Below are positions 49,978-61,987 of a stretch of DNA of 64,000 bases, one piece after another. The position numbers and the translations under genes are program-made. The stretch's first letter is position 1. The number at the start of each line of letters is the position of its first letter. The notes under the pieces are model-generated. The model did not search any database. It saw only the letters and a program-made list of their open reading frames with translations, and was not told where the DNA came from. This DNA comes from Hemerocallis citrina (taxonomy: Eukaryota; Streptophyta; Magnoliopsida; Asparagales; Asphodelaceae). Location: positions 202,921,173 to 202,985,172 of the forward strand of contig CM030366.1 in NCBI GenBank assembly GCA_017893485.1. Reading direction: 5' to 3'.

Positions 49978-51240
49978 TAACTACGGTTGGGTAGGGGATC
50001 GTGACTCGATTTGGAGGTCGAAATGGAATTGAGAATAACCCTATCAGTCTCCCACCCCCTAATCTTATTCAGGAGAAACGTGTTCCAATCTTTATCGCCT
50101 ACCGCAAGACCACAAGTATCGGCTAGACTAAAAATTTCATTATCAATCATGAAGTTAAAAATAGAAGCTAAGAAGGAACGCGTACCTTCGTCGCTAGTCT
50201 TAGAGGATTTAGCGGCCATTGCGATCTCCAGATAATCGTCTAGGGACTCCTCGTTAGTCCTCTTAGCCGCTTTCGGAATTCTGACACCTGTGTCTAAGGG
50301 GCTCAAGCCCGGTGTAGTAAGTTGGGATGATGGGTAGGTGGAAGGAACAAACTCAGGGGAGATAGTGTGGAAGTCCACATCAAAATCAAAATCCTCTGAC
50401 TCCCCAGACCCCCTCAGAGTAGACAAAATCATCCTCAAGATTCAGCCTGTCTTCATGATCGTCTTCATCACAGTGGTATGCCAACTGAGTAGTGGGCTCT
50501 CTTGTAATGGACCCCTCGATGGGCCCACTACATGTCGCCGCTTCGAGCTGAATATTGGGCTCTCCCATAACGGTCCCCTCGATGGGTCCATTACTTGTCA
50601 AAATCCGTTGCTCATTGTGCACCACCGCTTCAATGGGCCCCTCTTTTGGCCCAAAAACAATATGCAGCGCCTTGGGCCCCTCTTTTGGCCCATTAACGCG
50701 CTCAATAACTTCCCCCTGTATATGTTCGAGTACGCCTATGCATTTGTGGTTCGCTCCCTCGCGGCTCAGCAGACCACGCCTCTCGTCTTCTGTGCCTACC
50801 GCCTGCATAAGTGGGGCACGTGTCCCCCTCTCCGTGGTTGGCGATACAATCGAAGCACTTGGCTCCGTATTCGAAGGCATCGATGGAACCGAAGCGCCTC
50901 TGCTTCGATCTCTTTCTTTTTCCTCACCCCTAAGCTTTCCTCTTTTTTGATATGAATCCCTCTTCAGGGTTTCGATCAGTTCCCCATTCGTCTTATTCCC
51001 CAAAGTAGTGCCTATTCGCTGTTGTTCCCCTCCTAAAGTTTCCACCTTTTCCACTTCTCTCATGAGGACCTCTTCGTCTCGTAAAAGGTTGGCTCTTTTA
51101 TCGATTGAAACCACCTCGTTGGCTTTAATCGAGACCCCGTTCGTCCTCTTCTCTAAACTAGCATCTTTTATGACCACTCTCTCTCTAGCAATTGCCTTAA
51201 TGGCCCATCCTCTAAATCCCCTAAGACAGAATGGGCCCAT
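49977..51240 (-). pseudogene. LINE ORF1 (gag-like), N-terminally truncated and frameshifted
   Basis: Open from 51240 to ~50390, then continuing in another frame (50438-49977). Rich in charged residues, with repeated NGPIEG/GPKEGP words (about residues 185-250), which mirror repeated GGGCCC-type DNA at 50510-50700. The C-terminal part is not recognisable. The usual N-terminal DUF4283 region and CCHC knuckle of plant L1 ORF1 are not seen, consistent with 5' truncation. The stop overlaps the ORF2 start. Confidence 0.7.
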
Positions 51241-51245
51241 CCTTT

Positions 51246-51521
51246 AAATGGGATTGATGACAATTTATGAAATGCAATTGCCTGGTTCTGTCTTTCTGTC
51301 AAGATCAACAGAAGCCCACACAGAGGCTTTTAATGCACAAGGCTGACATTAATGTAGTCTGAAACAGAAATTCAGTGCTTGCTCTTATTTAAATATTGCC
51401 ATTGAGATTGATTTTCCTAGTGATGATAAATGGGATTGATGCCAATTTATGAAATGCAATTGCCTTCTTCTGTCTTTCGGTCAAGATTAACAGAAGCCCA
51501 CACAGAGGCTTTTAATGCACA
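51246..51521. repeat. Remainder of 182-bp tandem duplicate
   Basis: 51246-51338 (AAATGGGATTGATG...TTAATGCACA) matches 51428-51521, and 51339-51421 matches 45982-46066. The pre-LINE locus was therefore two head-to-tail copies, with the LINE in the first. Confidence 0.92.
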
Positions 51522-52139
51522 ATCAGATACAGTAACTTAGTATCTACCAACACCTTCAACCACAAAACTTGGCTTCTATCAACCACAGTTTTCAAAGCAC
51601 AATCAGATACAGTAACTTAGTATCCAATTTTACAAAAAAATTGTTATCTATCAACCTAAGCATTCCCAATCGATCGGTATAATAGCTGAAGTACAGACTC
51701 TCTTCTGCCAATCCATCGCCAGTACACTACTCCACTAAAATTTGAAAAAAAATTCGAAGCTTGGAACCCCCTATTCGCAGTTCCAAAAATGGACCCAAAA
51801 CAGTTTTTTTTTTCAATAAATTAATTTTTAAATTTTCGCTTATAATGATATTATTAAATTTTTTATTATAGATAAAAAAAAATTATTCAATTGTTAATCT
51901 TTCACTGAGATCTTCAAAATAAGATCAATATTGGATATCTTCTGAATTCGTTTCAGCTTTTAAAATAATAATATGTATCGATTTATTATATTAAAGAGAA
52001 TACAAATTCATCAATATAAATAAAGAATAAAAGTTATTGGCGACCTCATGAAAAAATTCGTAGAAAACAAGAGTACAACTAGTTAGATTACATTACACAT
52101 ATAGGAACATATTAAAGCTTAAAAAATAATACAACATCT

Positions 52140-52760
52140 AACAAGTAATGAACAATACTAATAATCTGGTTGGTCACTGTATCATCCCGGAAATTGGATC
52201 GAGCTATCAAAATCCCCCAAATCGAATGTGGCATCCGAATCACCAAAGACCCCATGAAAATAGCCATATGTATTTGAAGGTCCTTGTTGTTAGAATTCAC
52301 AAGCTCTTCTCTGTCAAATTTTCATCTTTTTTCTTTGAAGTCATTCATGATCATATATAGCAGTTATGGAATCCAAATTGATAGGCATGATTTATTATCC
52401 TGGTGTTCGTAATGCATATCTGCAGTTTTAGGGCATTCATTGTTCATTATCTCTTTTTTTTTTCCAGCAACTCCTGTAGTTTTCGATTTGATTCCCTAAT
52501 ATGCTCATTTCTCTGTTTCTGTTCAATTTTTCTCTTTTGCCTTCTTTTTTTTTCCTTCTAGTATGTCTAAACGGTGAAAAAACTTCAGCTTGCTGATCAA
52601 GTTGAATATCATATTCGTCTGCACTTAAACCTACTCGGAATGAGGATACTCCATCAAATTTGGATGTACGAGAACTATACTATGAGCCTTCATGTGAATT
52701 ATTTTTCCTACGCAATTCAGTCGGTAAAGAACTAGTATGATCGTTCTATCTTTTCTAATC
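52140..52760 (-). pseudogene. PIF ORF1-like accessory protein remnant
   Basis: On the minus strand, fragments read FDLGDFDSSIQFPG (~52220-52180) and, near 52560-52470, the basic coiled run KKRRQKRKIEQKQRNEHIRE. Both are typical of the Myb/NAM-C-terminus-like accessory protein that accompanies plant Harbinger transposases. Frames are broken and no continuous gene remains. Confidence 0.55.
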
Positions 52761-53559
52761 CCTCGTAACCTGCCACATGTGCATAAATTTGAAATTTTTT
52801 TCTTTTGAAAGTGATATCTATTTGGAAAGTGTTTATGTCTTCTCTAACTATAAAAGCCATTAAATTGATATATTAATCGCATAATTTAAAATGATAAAGA
52901 AATATTAGACATGTACTAATAATGTTTATAATATAAGCTTGAGAAGCCCCGCTTTGATTTATGTTATCCACTTGAAAAAGAGAACCCGAGAATTGCTAAC
53001 TACGGACATTAAATCAGACATATGGTTGGACAGAGATTTCATCGTTCGATGAGATTGTGGAGGCTTACGAGTATTAAATTTTATGGTAACCAGTTGCCAT
53101 AAGGTATCTCCTTTTTTATTTACACTAACAATAGCATCTTGAGATATGACAAGATATGGCATAATGCAAGTCCTCCACAATTATAGTGAGGCTAATTACC
53201 TCCATTTTGTACATACATTTTTTCTCCACCTTCATCACTACCTTACATTATTACTTTTATTACTTACAATATGTCTTACAAAGTTCTTAGAATATACTTT
53301 ACAATATGCCTTACAAAGTTCTTCACCGCCATTTTATAGTATTCCTTATATTTTTGTCTCTTATGTTATTTGTAAAGAGATAATACACTTATTAAGAAAG
53401 GGATAATAAAATTATTAATTACCTCATTAAAAAACCCGTAGAAAAAAGAGTACAACCTTATGCAAATTACAAAAATATTAACAATTAAACTTCCGATATA
53501 CTAGCACTGTATCGTTCCTACAAATGTGCAATTAATCTGCTTCGAAGTACAAAATTAGC

Positions 53560-54660
53560 TTCCATATCCATAATTTTCTTGTGATGCTCAAGAAACTAAT
53601 TAATTTGGGTTGCATCATCAGCAACCATCGATATCTTAGGGCCAACTGTATGACTAAATTTCCTAATTAGCGCATTTATCTCTCTCTCATCCTCGATGAT
53701 CATGTTGTACATTATGATACGTGTAGTCATTATATCATGTAATACACGTTTACTCCAAAAACGAGTTGGTCCCTTGATGACTGCCCAACGTGATTGAAGA
53801 ATTCCAAATGCACGTCGACGTATTTCCTACATGATTCTTCCGTCATAGCAAAATACTTCTTAGCAGACCCCTGTGGATTAAGAATGTTCTGATAAAGTGT
53901 AGACCACTTAGGATATATGTCATCTGCTAATAATAGCCCATGTCATACTCCTTTCTCATAATAAAATATTTCAGCAGAACTGGTTTACCTGCAGCAAGAT
54001 CAACAAATAGTTGTGAAGATTCCAACATTTGATGTCGTTGTTAGAGCCCGGTAGGCCAAAATATGCATGTCATATCCAAATGTCATAATCTGTTATTGCC
54101 TCAAAAATGATAGTTAGGGATCCACTCATGTGTAAGTATTGGCATGTCCAACCAGTAGGATAATTTTTCGATTCTCAATGCATACAGTTTAAACTACCCA
54201 GCATTCCTGGAAATCCACATTCTTCACCTATGTGGAGGATTCTAGCAACATCATTAGCATTAGGTAATCTAAGGTATTCCTCGCTAAATATGTCTTCGAC
54301 AACACGACAATATTTTTCTAAACAAGAAATTGCAGTAGACTCACCAATTTTTTAGTATTCATCTGTAGAATCTTCTAGAGCACCTTACACGAGCATTCTG
54401 AAAGCAGTTGTTAATTTCTAAAAAGTTGACAAACCAAGTTTGCTCACACCATCGTGCTTTTGCACAAAATAGTTATCATGATATTTGACAACATCTACAA
54501 TTCGATGAAATAATCTGCTGCTCATTCAATAACGTTTACGAAATTTTGCTTCGCCAAATCGTGGCTGTAGAGCGAAATAGTTAACCCACAAATTATGTGC
54601 AGCTGCCTCACGATCACGATGTATGACAATTTTTCGGAATTGAACTTTTTTGGGTTAATT
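53560..54660 (-). pseudogene. PIF/Harbinger DDE transposase, degenerate
   Basis: Minus-strand reading gives, in order: LWVNYFALQPRFGEAKF (~54590), MSSRLFHRIVDVV and YFVQKHDGVSKLGLS (~54530-54430), STDEY and IGESTAISCLEKYCR (~54360-54310), LPNANDVARIL, GFPGMLGSLNCMH (~54200), GSLTIIFEAITDYDIWICHAYFG, then decaying sequence to ~53560. Family alignment by eye puts the first catalytic Asp where asparagine now stands (SLNCMH; usually SIDCMHW), followed by a TGA. Several other stops are present. It would have catalysed cut-and-paste transposition into TWA sites. Confidence 0.82.
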
Positions 54661-54792
54661 AAGCACATCTTCTTCGTCACTAGGATTATCTGTCAAAAGT
54701 TGATTGTTATTAGCAATCATGGCAAGTATTAATTGCTGCTCTTTTTCTTGTATAGCTAATACCTGATGATAATAATTGATGATGTTGTTTGA

Positions 54793-57700
54793 TGTAGCGC
54801 CCCAAATCTCCATACCTGAAACCTGAGACCCTACTCCAGGAGTCGGACTTCAAAATAGCCAAATCACAGAAAGTCTAGAAAAATTTAAAACTTTTATTCC
54901 ATATAAATGTTACATTTATAAGTGTTACAATGTCGAAATAAAAATTACAATATTTACAACAATATAACAGTGTTTGCATATGTCCCTTGGATCCTTGGAC
55001 CAACTCGAACTCTGTAGTACCTATAGATCGGCTCCGGATACCTACAAGGTAGGGAACGTCAGTACTTCGACTGACGCAAAGCTGATGATAACAGCGATCC
55101 TCTAAAATTCAATCACAACCAATAATTTATGCAAAATAGAAAGGTGAAGTGCCAAAACAAGGGTTTAATGGATTCGGGTTCTAGTGCAGTGATATGACAT
55201 GACCTTATGACTAGATGCAGCAAACTCACATGCCTGACTCTAATGCAAGCAAGACTTTGGAGCATGAATGCATTCCATACTACATATGCCCCCAAATCTA
55301 GCCATCTTTCTCCACAATTTAGGGATTCGAACCCTCGCCATGCATCCTACTCTTGTACTCACTCCAGTTCCCAATAGATTGTCCATCTCTCAAAGAGGTT
55401 GCAGTAGGTCGGTCTAGTTCCGCCCCTGCAGTGCCCAAGTAGTCACCGCCAGTTGGTACCCGCATACAGACCTCCTCGGAAAGCCGCATTGAATCCGGCC
55501 ACCCGACCGATTGATTCCTCATGTCCACCTATGGACTACACATGTGTGTTCATCCCTGGCCCGGGTTATGAACTTATATATACCAAAACACAAAACTCCC
55601 GCGCATAGGGACGTGAGCACCTCGGGAGGTCAAATCTTCCTGGCCTCCCGTACCTTACTCCGGCAAAGCTTTGGGAATTAACAGATCGAGATACGAGCCG
55701 AGGACTCAATCTATGAGTGCCAAAAATGTATCCCTACGACTGGAAAGTACAACACCAACTATGGTTTACTAGGACTAATGCAATTTCTCAACCCCTTAAT
55801 ATGCCATCCTAAACCCTGCCTTACTCTAATTACTTCGGGTAAGATAGAACTGCTTCCACACTTTCCTATCAACCTCTGGCCCTGGCGACACCGATCCGGT
55901 TCGCCACTTCCCCGGCTTGGAATTTTCCAACTTCCCAGCCTACATTCACCGCTGTCCCGGCTTTGAATATATGTTCACCCTTTTGAACTCATAATACTGG
56001 CGCGATTCGGATGTCCTACGCTCGGCAGAAGTTTACAATGTAGGGTTGACAGGTGCAGGGTTTCTCTTACCCTAGTGACTAACTCGAATCACACATCCCA
56101 CTCTGGGAGTCAACAACCTCAATAACAGATATCAACCATTCCTAGACAAGAGTCATCGACTCTGATAGTATACAAGGAAAATGTCCTCACAATACTTAGT
56201 CAGAAGCAAGACTAAGCGACCTACGAGTTTCTGCTCGAAACTTAAAATGGTCATAACTCTCTCGATACAACTCCGATTGGAGTGTACGTGCCTAATTCGA
56301 AAAGGTAAGATCCTAGGCTACAACTTTCTAGTTGATCCTGAACTCAAATTCAAACATCTAGGTCCTCAAAATAGCCTCTCAAGCTTCAGCCTGCGTGCTT
56401 CCTGTGCACAGGCTGCACCTTACCGGTAGCACTAAATACTACTCATTCATCAGAACGTCACCAACCCAAGTTTCATAAAAGAGTGTGGGTGTCCTCAACA
56501 ACTCTCTAGTTGGTCATGAGTCCAAATTATACCATTAAGTCACCCTAATACACACATCTTTCACCGATGCACCAATTCACACAATGGGTCTCTCCAAATC
56601 AGAGCACTCAGATCCACTCTAGGTCTCTGTCCAGTCTTACAAAAATTACAGTAAATCAATCCTTTACTGGATATGCCTCAAATTGGTATTGTTGGAAAGA
56701 TCTAGGTGTCTACTATAACTCTCTAATGAATCAATGAATCAGGTTCTCAAAATATGCTCTTAATGAGTCTCAAATGCCCAATCACTACAGGGTATCCAAA
56801 CTGGCTGAAACCCGCATAGCACATACTCATAAAATCATATTAAATTCCGTACTTGTCCAAATGATACAAAATTTATGGTGATGACACTAGAGATCATACT
56901 AAACAATATGCAAAAGACCTCATGTCAAAACTCCAAATATACAGTGAGTTCTATCTTTTTCAATTTAGCACAGAAACTATCAAGTTCTTCAGTTCATCTT
57001 CAGCTACTGATTAGAGATCAATTTGTATCAAGCCCATAAACTCATTCAAACATTTTCCTAATTTTTTTATAGAATCTAGATGCATGCAGGAACCTAGGGT
57101 AAAAATTTCAGATCAAGAACATGCTTCAATAAATAATGAAAATTCCTACAACATCAGTCATTCTGTTTATCATTTTCTGATCTGCCTTACGACACAGTTG
57201 TACCTTACGATTTTTATTAAAATATCAAATGGCCACAGGAAAATCTGAAATAAATCATGAACATTCTAAACACATATGTGAACAATCCCTGAAAATTTTA
57301 TGGTCTAATTTTTGTAGTTTTCTCTCGGGAAAATCTACAAAATGACATTCTAAATCAGTTTTCTAGTTTCAGTTCTGATTTCAACTTTCAACTCTTAGAT
57401 GATCATCCTAGTACATCCTATCATACATGCATGCAAGAAAAATCAATTAAAAGACAAGAAATGAAGGTTTAGAGAAACTCTCCACCCTTGGTTGTAGTAG
57501 AGGAATTGATCTTCTCAAGCTTCCTTCCTTGAAAAATCTTTCCTTGAGTCTTCTTCTTCACTTTCTCTTCTTTCTCTCCTATTTTCTCTTGAAGGGGTTT
57601 CTGAAATTTCCAGAGCAAAGAGGTGGAAAAGAGTGGAAAAATGAAGGAGAAGGGAGGGGGGTATGGCCGGTTTTGAGCTAGGGGGTAGGCTTAGGGTAGT

Positions 57701-58079
57701 AGGTGGTTTTGGGATCAAAACCATGGCTTGTAGCCCATTGGTTTGTGGTTGTTGTGATGGCTGCCCAAATTAAGCTTAAATGGGTTCCAACGAGTGCGAG
57801 ACAAGCGATTTAACGAGTGAACGCAATATATATCCACTGTAGTATCATATAGTGTTATATTTGCATAGGTGTCGTGCCGAAAACTAGCGTTTATACTAGT
57901 ATCGGTCCTCCTCGTTCTCGTGCATCTTTAGACCGCAATCCTCTCATGAACCGTCCCGTAATCCTAGCCATACACCACGATAGCAAATTCGATCCATAAT
58001 ACTGCAATCAAGTGTACGCATACGGACAATATACATACATATATATATATTCAGGTATCGTACAATATGGGGTGTTACA
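54793..58079 (-). mobile_element. Chromovirus-like solo LTR, 3.3 kb, inside the PIF element
   Basis: Ends TGTAGCGCCCC (54793) and GGGGTGTTACA (58079), with perfect TTTGA duplications (54788-54792 and 58080-58084). No coding capacity. The minus strand carries donor-like AAGGGTGGAGAG (~57490) downstream of a leader rich in AG/CT. The stretch GACGTCAG-like CGTCAGTACTTCGACTGACG (~55056) parallels the CGTCAGTT..CAACTGACG stem in its relatives. Confidence 0.92.
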
Positions 58080-58605
58080 TTTGAAAACTATAAAGATGAA
58101 GGTATTTCAGATGAATCCATTATGGTTCAAAGTAAAAGATGAAAAAATGAATAATGAAAAATATAGTAGATGCGGATGTAAGATATGAGGTATTTGTAAA
58201 TGATTTTATAGAAGAAAAAAAATATTAAATTTTCAAACAAACAAAAAAAAATTGAAACCCTAAAATGGGGTCCCATTAGAGCATTTGTAGTAGTTGAGAC
58301 TCAAAATACCTATATTTGGGTTTTAGAAATAAGAAAATTAAGTTTATGTTGTAGTCGTTTCTACTCAAAAATCCCAAATTAAAAAAAACGAGAGAATGGA
58401 GATGATCTTGCATCCGAAAAAAAAATGTAAATTTTTTTTTTTGATTGGACGTTGAATCATCTAGCGTCCGATCAAGTTTTTTTTATAAATAAAATCTCAA
58501 ACGCAAAATGATCTCACTGTTGTTTTTAAAAAAAAAGTCTCATATTTTGGGTTTGGTTTCCCAAAAATTAATCTCTTTCGGACCCAATAAAAAGGGTACC
58601 GTATT
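58080..58605. other. PIF 3' flank and a MITE fragment related to 20901-21599
   Basis: 58080-58270 is AT-rich without a gene. At 58277 TTAGAGCATTTGTAGTAGTTG matches the terminus of family 1, including GTTGTAGTCGT inside. The internal part again has a small hairpin series with a GATGATC/GAATCATC core (58395-58530). No right terminus was found; it probably ends at or before the copia remnant. Confidence 0.55.
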
Positions 58606-60735
58606 TACAATTTTTTATTTTATAGGTACCTAAAAGAGAACGGTGGATACTTGACAGCGGATGCTCCAAGCATATGACTGGTCATGCTAACCTCCTGTCT
58701 TCCATTCAAGAGATTGATGGAGGAACAGTCACATTCGGTGACAACAACAAAGAGAAGGTTATTGGAATAGGCATGGTCGGTAAGAACACTACTCCTAATA
58801 TAGAAGAAGTTTTTCTTGTTAGTGGTCTTAAGCATATCTGTTAAGTATAAGCCAATTGTGTGATAAGGGATATAAAATTGTTTTTAAAAAATATGCATGT
58901 TTAATATATGACTCTACCATGCAAAATGTAATTTTTCAATGATTTAGGAAGAATAATATTTATGAGTTATGTTTAAAATCAAATGAATTTTCGAATTATT
59001 TTTGCTTAGTAGCTTCTAACAATGATTATTGGCTTTGGCATAAACGATTTGGCCATGTGAATATGAAAAATGTTACAACCTAGTTAAAGGGCTGTCAAGA
59101 CTATCCTATAAAAAGGATAAATTATGTGATGCATATCAACTAGGTAAACAAATCAAATCTATTTTTAAGACAAAAGAAATGATTTCTACTAGTAGGCCTG
59201 TCGAATTAATCCACATAGATTTATTTGGCCCTACTAGAGTCGCTTCTTTAAATAAACGTAGGTATATATTTTTTTAGTAGATGAATTTTCAAGATTCACA
59301 TAGGTTTCCTTTTTAAAACATAAGAATGATGTTTTTGATGAATTTGCAAATTTTTGTAAACGGATTCAAAATCAAAAGTCTCTAACCATAGCCACTATTA
59401 GAAGTGATCATTGTGGAGAATTTGAGAATGAAACGTTTTCATAATATTGTAACAAGAATGGTATCACATTTATTTGCATTTCCTAGAGCTTCACCACAAA
59501 ATAGAGTGGTCGAAAGAAAGAATAGGACTTTGCAAGAATGTGCACATACCATACTTGTTGAAAGCAATTTGCCCAAGTACTTCTGGGCTGAAGCTGTTGC
59601 TACAGCATGTTATGTTTTAAATAGAATTTTGATTAGGCTTAAGCTTAAGAAAACATGTTATGAACTATTTTTTGATAGAATTCCTAAGGTATCTATTTTA
59701 AAATATTTGGATGCAAGTGTTTCATTTTAAACACTAAAGATAATTTAGATAAGTTTGATCCTAGATCTAATGAAGGTATCTTCATTGGATACTCAAATAG
59801 GAGTAAGGCATATGGGATCTTCAATAAGTCAACTTTGACTATTGAAGAATCTATGCATGTTTCATTTGATGAATCTCTGACTTCATCTACTGTTATTGAA
59901 ACTAATTCATCACCTTTAAATAACGTAATTAAATCACTAGAACAAACTACCCTAGCGGATTAGTCGACCGATAAGGAAATCAAGTCGACTGATGCGAATC
60001 AGTCGGCTGATGAACTAGTCAAGTCGACTGATCCTGTTGTGATGACTCAAACTTTACCAAAATCTTTTGTTGAAGTTAGAAATCATCCTCATGACTTAAT
60101 AATTGGTGACATCTCACGTGGTATTCAAACAAGATCTCATGTTAACATGATTTCTCATGTGGCTTTCTTGTCGGATTTTGAACCGAAGAATATACAAGAA
60201 GCTTGTGAGAATGAATTTTGGATGAATGCCATGCAAGATGAGTTAAACCAATTTATACGAAATGATGTATGGGATTTAGTTCCATGACCTCCTGACCATA
60301 CAATAATTGGTACCAAATGGGAATTCAAAAACAAGATAGATGAATCAGGACAAGTCGTTAGGAACAAGGCTAGATTAGTTGCGCAAGGATATAATCAAAA
60401 AGAAGGCATAGATTTTGATAAAACATATACTTCTGTTGCTAGACTAGAATCAATTAGGATCTTATTATCTTTTGCATGTTTTATGAACTTTACATTTTTC
60501 CAAATGGATGTTAAAAGTGCTTTTCTTCATGGTTTTATTAAGGAAGATGTTTATGTTAAGAAACCACCCGGTTTCGAACATGAACAATTCCCAAACCACG
60601 TTTTTAAGTTGAAAAATGCTTTATATGGTCTTAAACAAGCACCTTGTGCTTAGTATGATCGATTGAAGACTTTTCTTTTAGAAACTGGTTTAGAAATAGG
60701 TAAAGTAGATACTATCTTGTTTATTATGAGAATAG
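58606..60735 (+). pseudogene. Decayed copia pol (protease to RT), Sirevirus-like
   Basis: Plus-strand pieces in order: protease RWILDSGCSKHMTG (~58630), a pre-integrase LWHKRFGHVN (~59040), integrase SPQNRVVERKNRTLQE (~59500) and the YFWAEAVATACYVLN stretch (~59580), a linker with AGTCGACT palindromes (59960-60030), then RT with KARLVAQGYNQKEG, FQMDVKSAFLHG, PPGFEHEQFPNHVFKLK and ALYGLKQAP (~60630). Numerous stops and frameshifts. It lacks gag, LTRs and everything after GKVDT (~60710), where pararetrovirus sequence begins. The KVDT and FPNHVFKLK phrases favour the Sirevirus side of copia; this is inference. Confidence 0.82.
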
Positions 60736-61987
60736 AGACCGATATCCAACACCTACTAGCATACAAAATATTAGGCTAAGTATGGCTAATAAAGCAGTAA
60801 TATTAAATCCAAATATAGGACCAGAAATTTATATGATAAACATACAAGAATTGGAAGAAGATTGCAATGGTCCTGAGTTTGTAGGAACTATAAAAAAATA
60901 TTTAAAAATCATAAATAAGAACATAAAAGAACTAGGTAGATATATAACTGAAGACACAGAAGAAGAATTAGGCATAACGGAAGAATGTATGAAGGAGTTA
61001 GAAGCTATAACAAAGCTTAATATAAATATTTTGGAAATAGAAGATTTAATGGCAAATCCCAATTCAGTGGAAGTAGAAGAAGCCTTAAAAAACCAAGATA
61101 TAACAAATGAAGAAATGAAAATGGATCAAGATAAAGAAAAGATTATAGCAAAACCTACATAAATTCAAACTGACATGTACGAAATCTTAAGATCACCACT
61201 TAACAAAAGACCTTATCACTTACCATGGAAATGGAAAAACACAAAAAATAATAAGTTAGGAAGAAACAAAGAAAAAGAAACCCCAAAATATTAACCTACA
61301 GAACACTACGAAAAAAGAATAGCAGGAAATGAAGAATGGCTAGATCTAGACTCTAGACTGCGTAAAAGACATAGACAGAACAATAGAAGAATGGGTAAAG
61401 GCCTCACTAATAGTAGGATTTAGGCAAAATCATTCAGGAAACGCATTTGAGAAATTTATAGAAGCAACCTTTATAGGAGTAGTAGCAAAATTGTGGAATT
61501 GACTAAAGAAAGAAGAAAGAAATACTATAAGAAAATCAAGACCAATTGATGATAAAGGAACTGAAGAAACCTCAGCACAACGAACCTTAGGTCTGAAAGA
61601 AATAATTACAAAATACGAAATAGCAATAAGAACAGAATTCAGTGTCTACAATAAAGGAGAAAAACACACTATATACAAAAAGAATCAAGCAAGATGGAGA
61701 CTAAGCAATTTAGAAATATGCGACATGTGTTATTTTGACAACTATGCTTGTGAATTCTGAGAATATTTTCAAGATGGTTATTATACAAAAGAAAAATGGA
61801 GTCCAATCTTGGACTCATTCTTTCTAAAACTACCTAATCCATGGAGTATAAACATATATAGTACATACATAGGTGAGAAAGTAAAACCAGAAGTAGATAC
61901 TTTAGGGTATATAACACAATTTGTAAAAGATTATAAATAAAGTGTGCCAAGATGCTAGAACAACAATGAAATACTATAGAACATATA
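60736..61987 (+). mobile_element. Endogenous caulimovirid (pararetrovirus) remnant, part 1
   Basis: A 126-codon open frame (60782-61162; acidic, lysine/glutamate-rich) is followed by ~750 bp of degenerate coding sequence in changing frames. Around 61310-61930 it shows a pattern like the Caulimoviridae coat-protein region: an ERIAGNEEWL-type acidic stretch, then cysteine-bearing CDMCYFDNY, then a KLPNPWS stretch before the region expected to precede the nucleocapsid zinc knuckle. Stops and frame changes show it is a dead, integrated copy. Genus not assignable. Bases are strongly A-rich, unlike the flanks. Confidence 0.65.

Larger units (their letters stand above)
46067..51245 (-). mobile_element. 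L1-type LINE, 5'-truncated
   Basis: Minus strand: a 10-A tail (46067-46076 as T), ORF2 with endonuclease, reverse transcriptase and zinc-binding RT-associated region, and ORF1 upstream. The 5' boundary falls at ~51245 inside ORF1, so the element is truncated. The tandem duplicate at 51339-51521 provides an empty site reading CCTAGT-GATGAT-AAATGGG. The LINE sits between CCTAGTA and AAATGGG, so a few bases were lost and no target duplication is visible. Confidence 0.93.
51522..58279 (-). mobile_element. Decayed PIF/Harbinger transposon, interrupted by a solo LTR
   Basis: Carries the two expected genes on the minus strand (an ORF1-type accessory protein near 52.1-52.8 kb and a DDE transposase near 53.6-54.7 kb), with a solo LTR at 54793-58079. 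The outer limits given are approximate: neither terminal inverted repeat could be fixed. CAATCAGATACAGTAACTTAGTATC occurs twice at 51520-51545 and 51600-51625. Confidence 0.55.

Noticed and set aside
50338..50955. 205-codon plus-strand frame with Trp/Arg-rich tail
   Set aside because: Antisense to LINE ORF1; lacks recognisable motifs.
60782..61162. Intact small host gene
   Set aside because: Composition and position fit the A-rich caulimovirid block; no host-gene signals such as introns or promoter are apparent.
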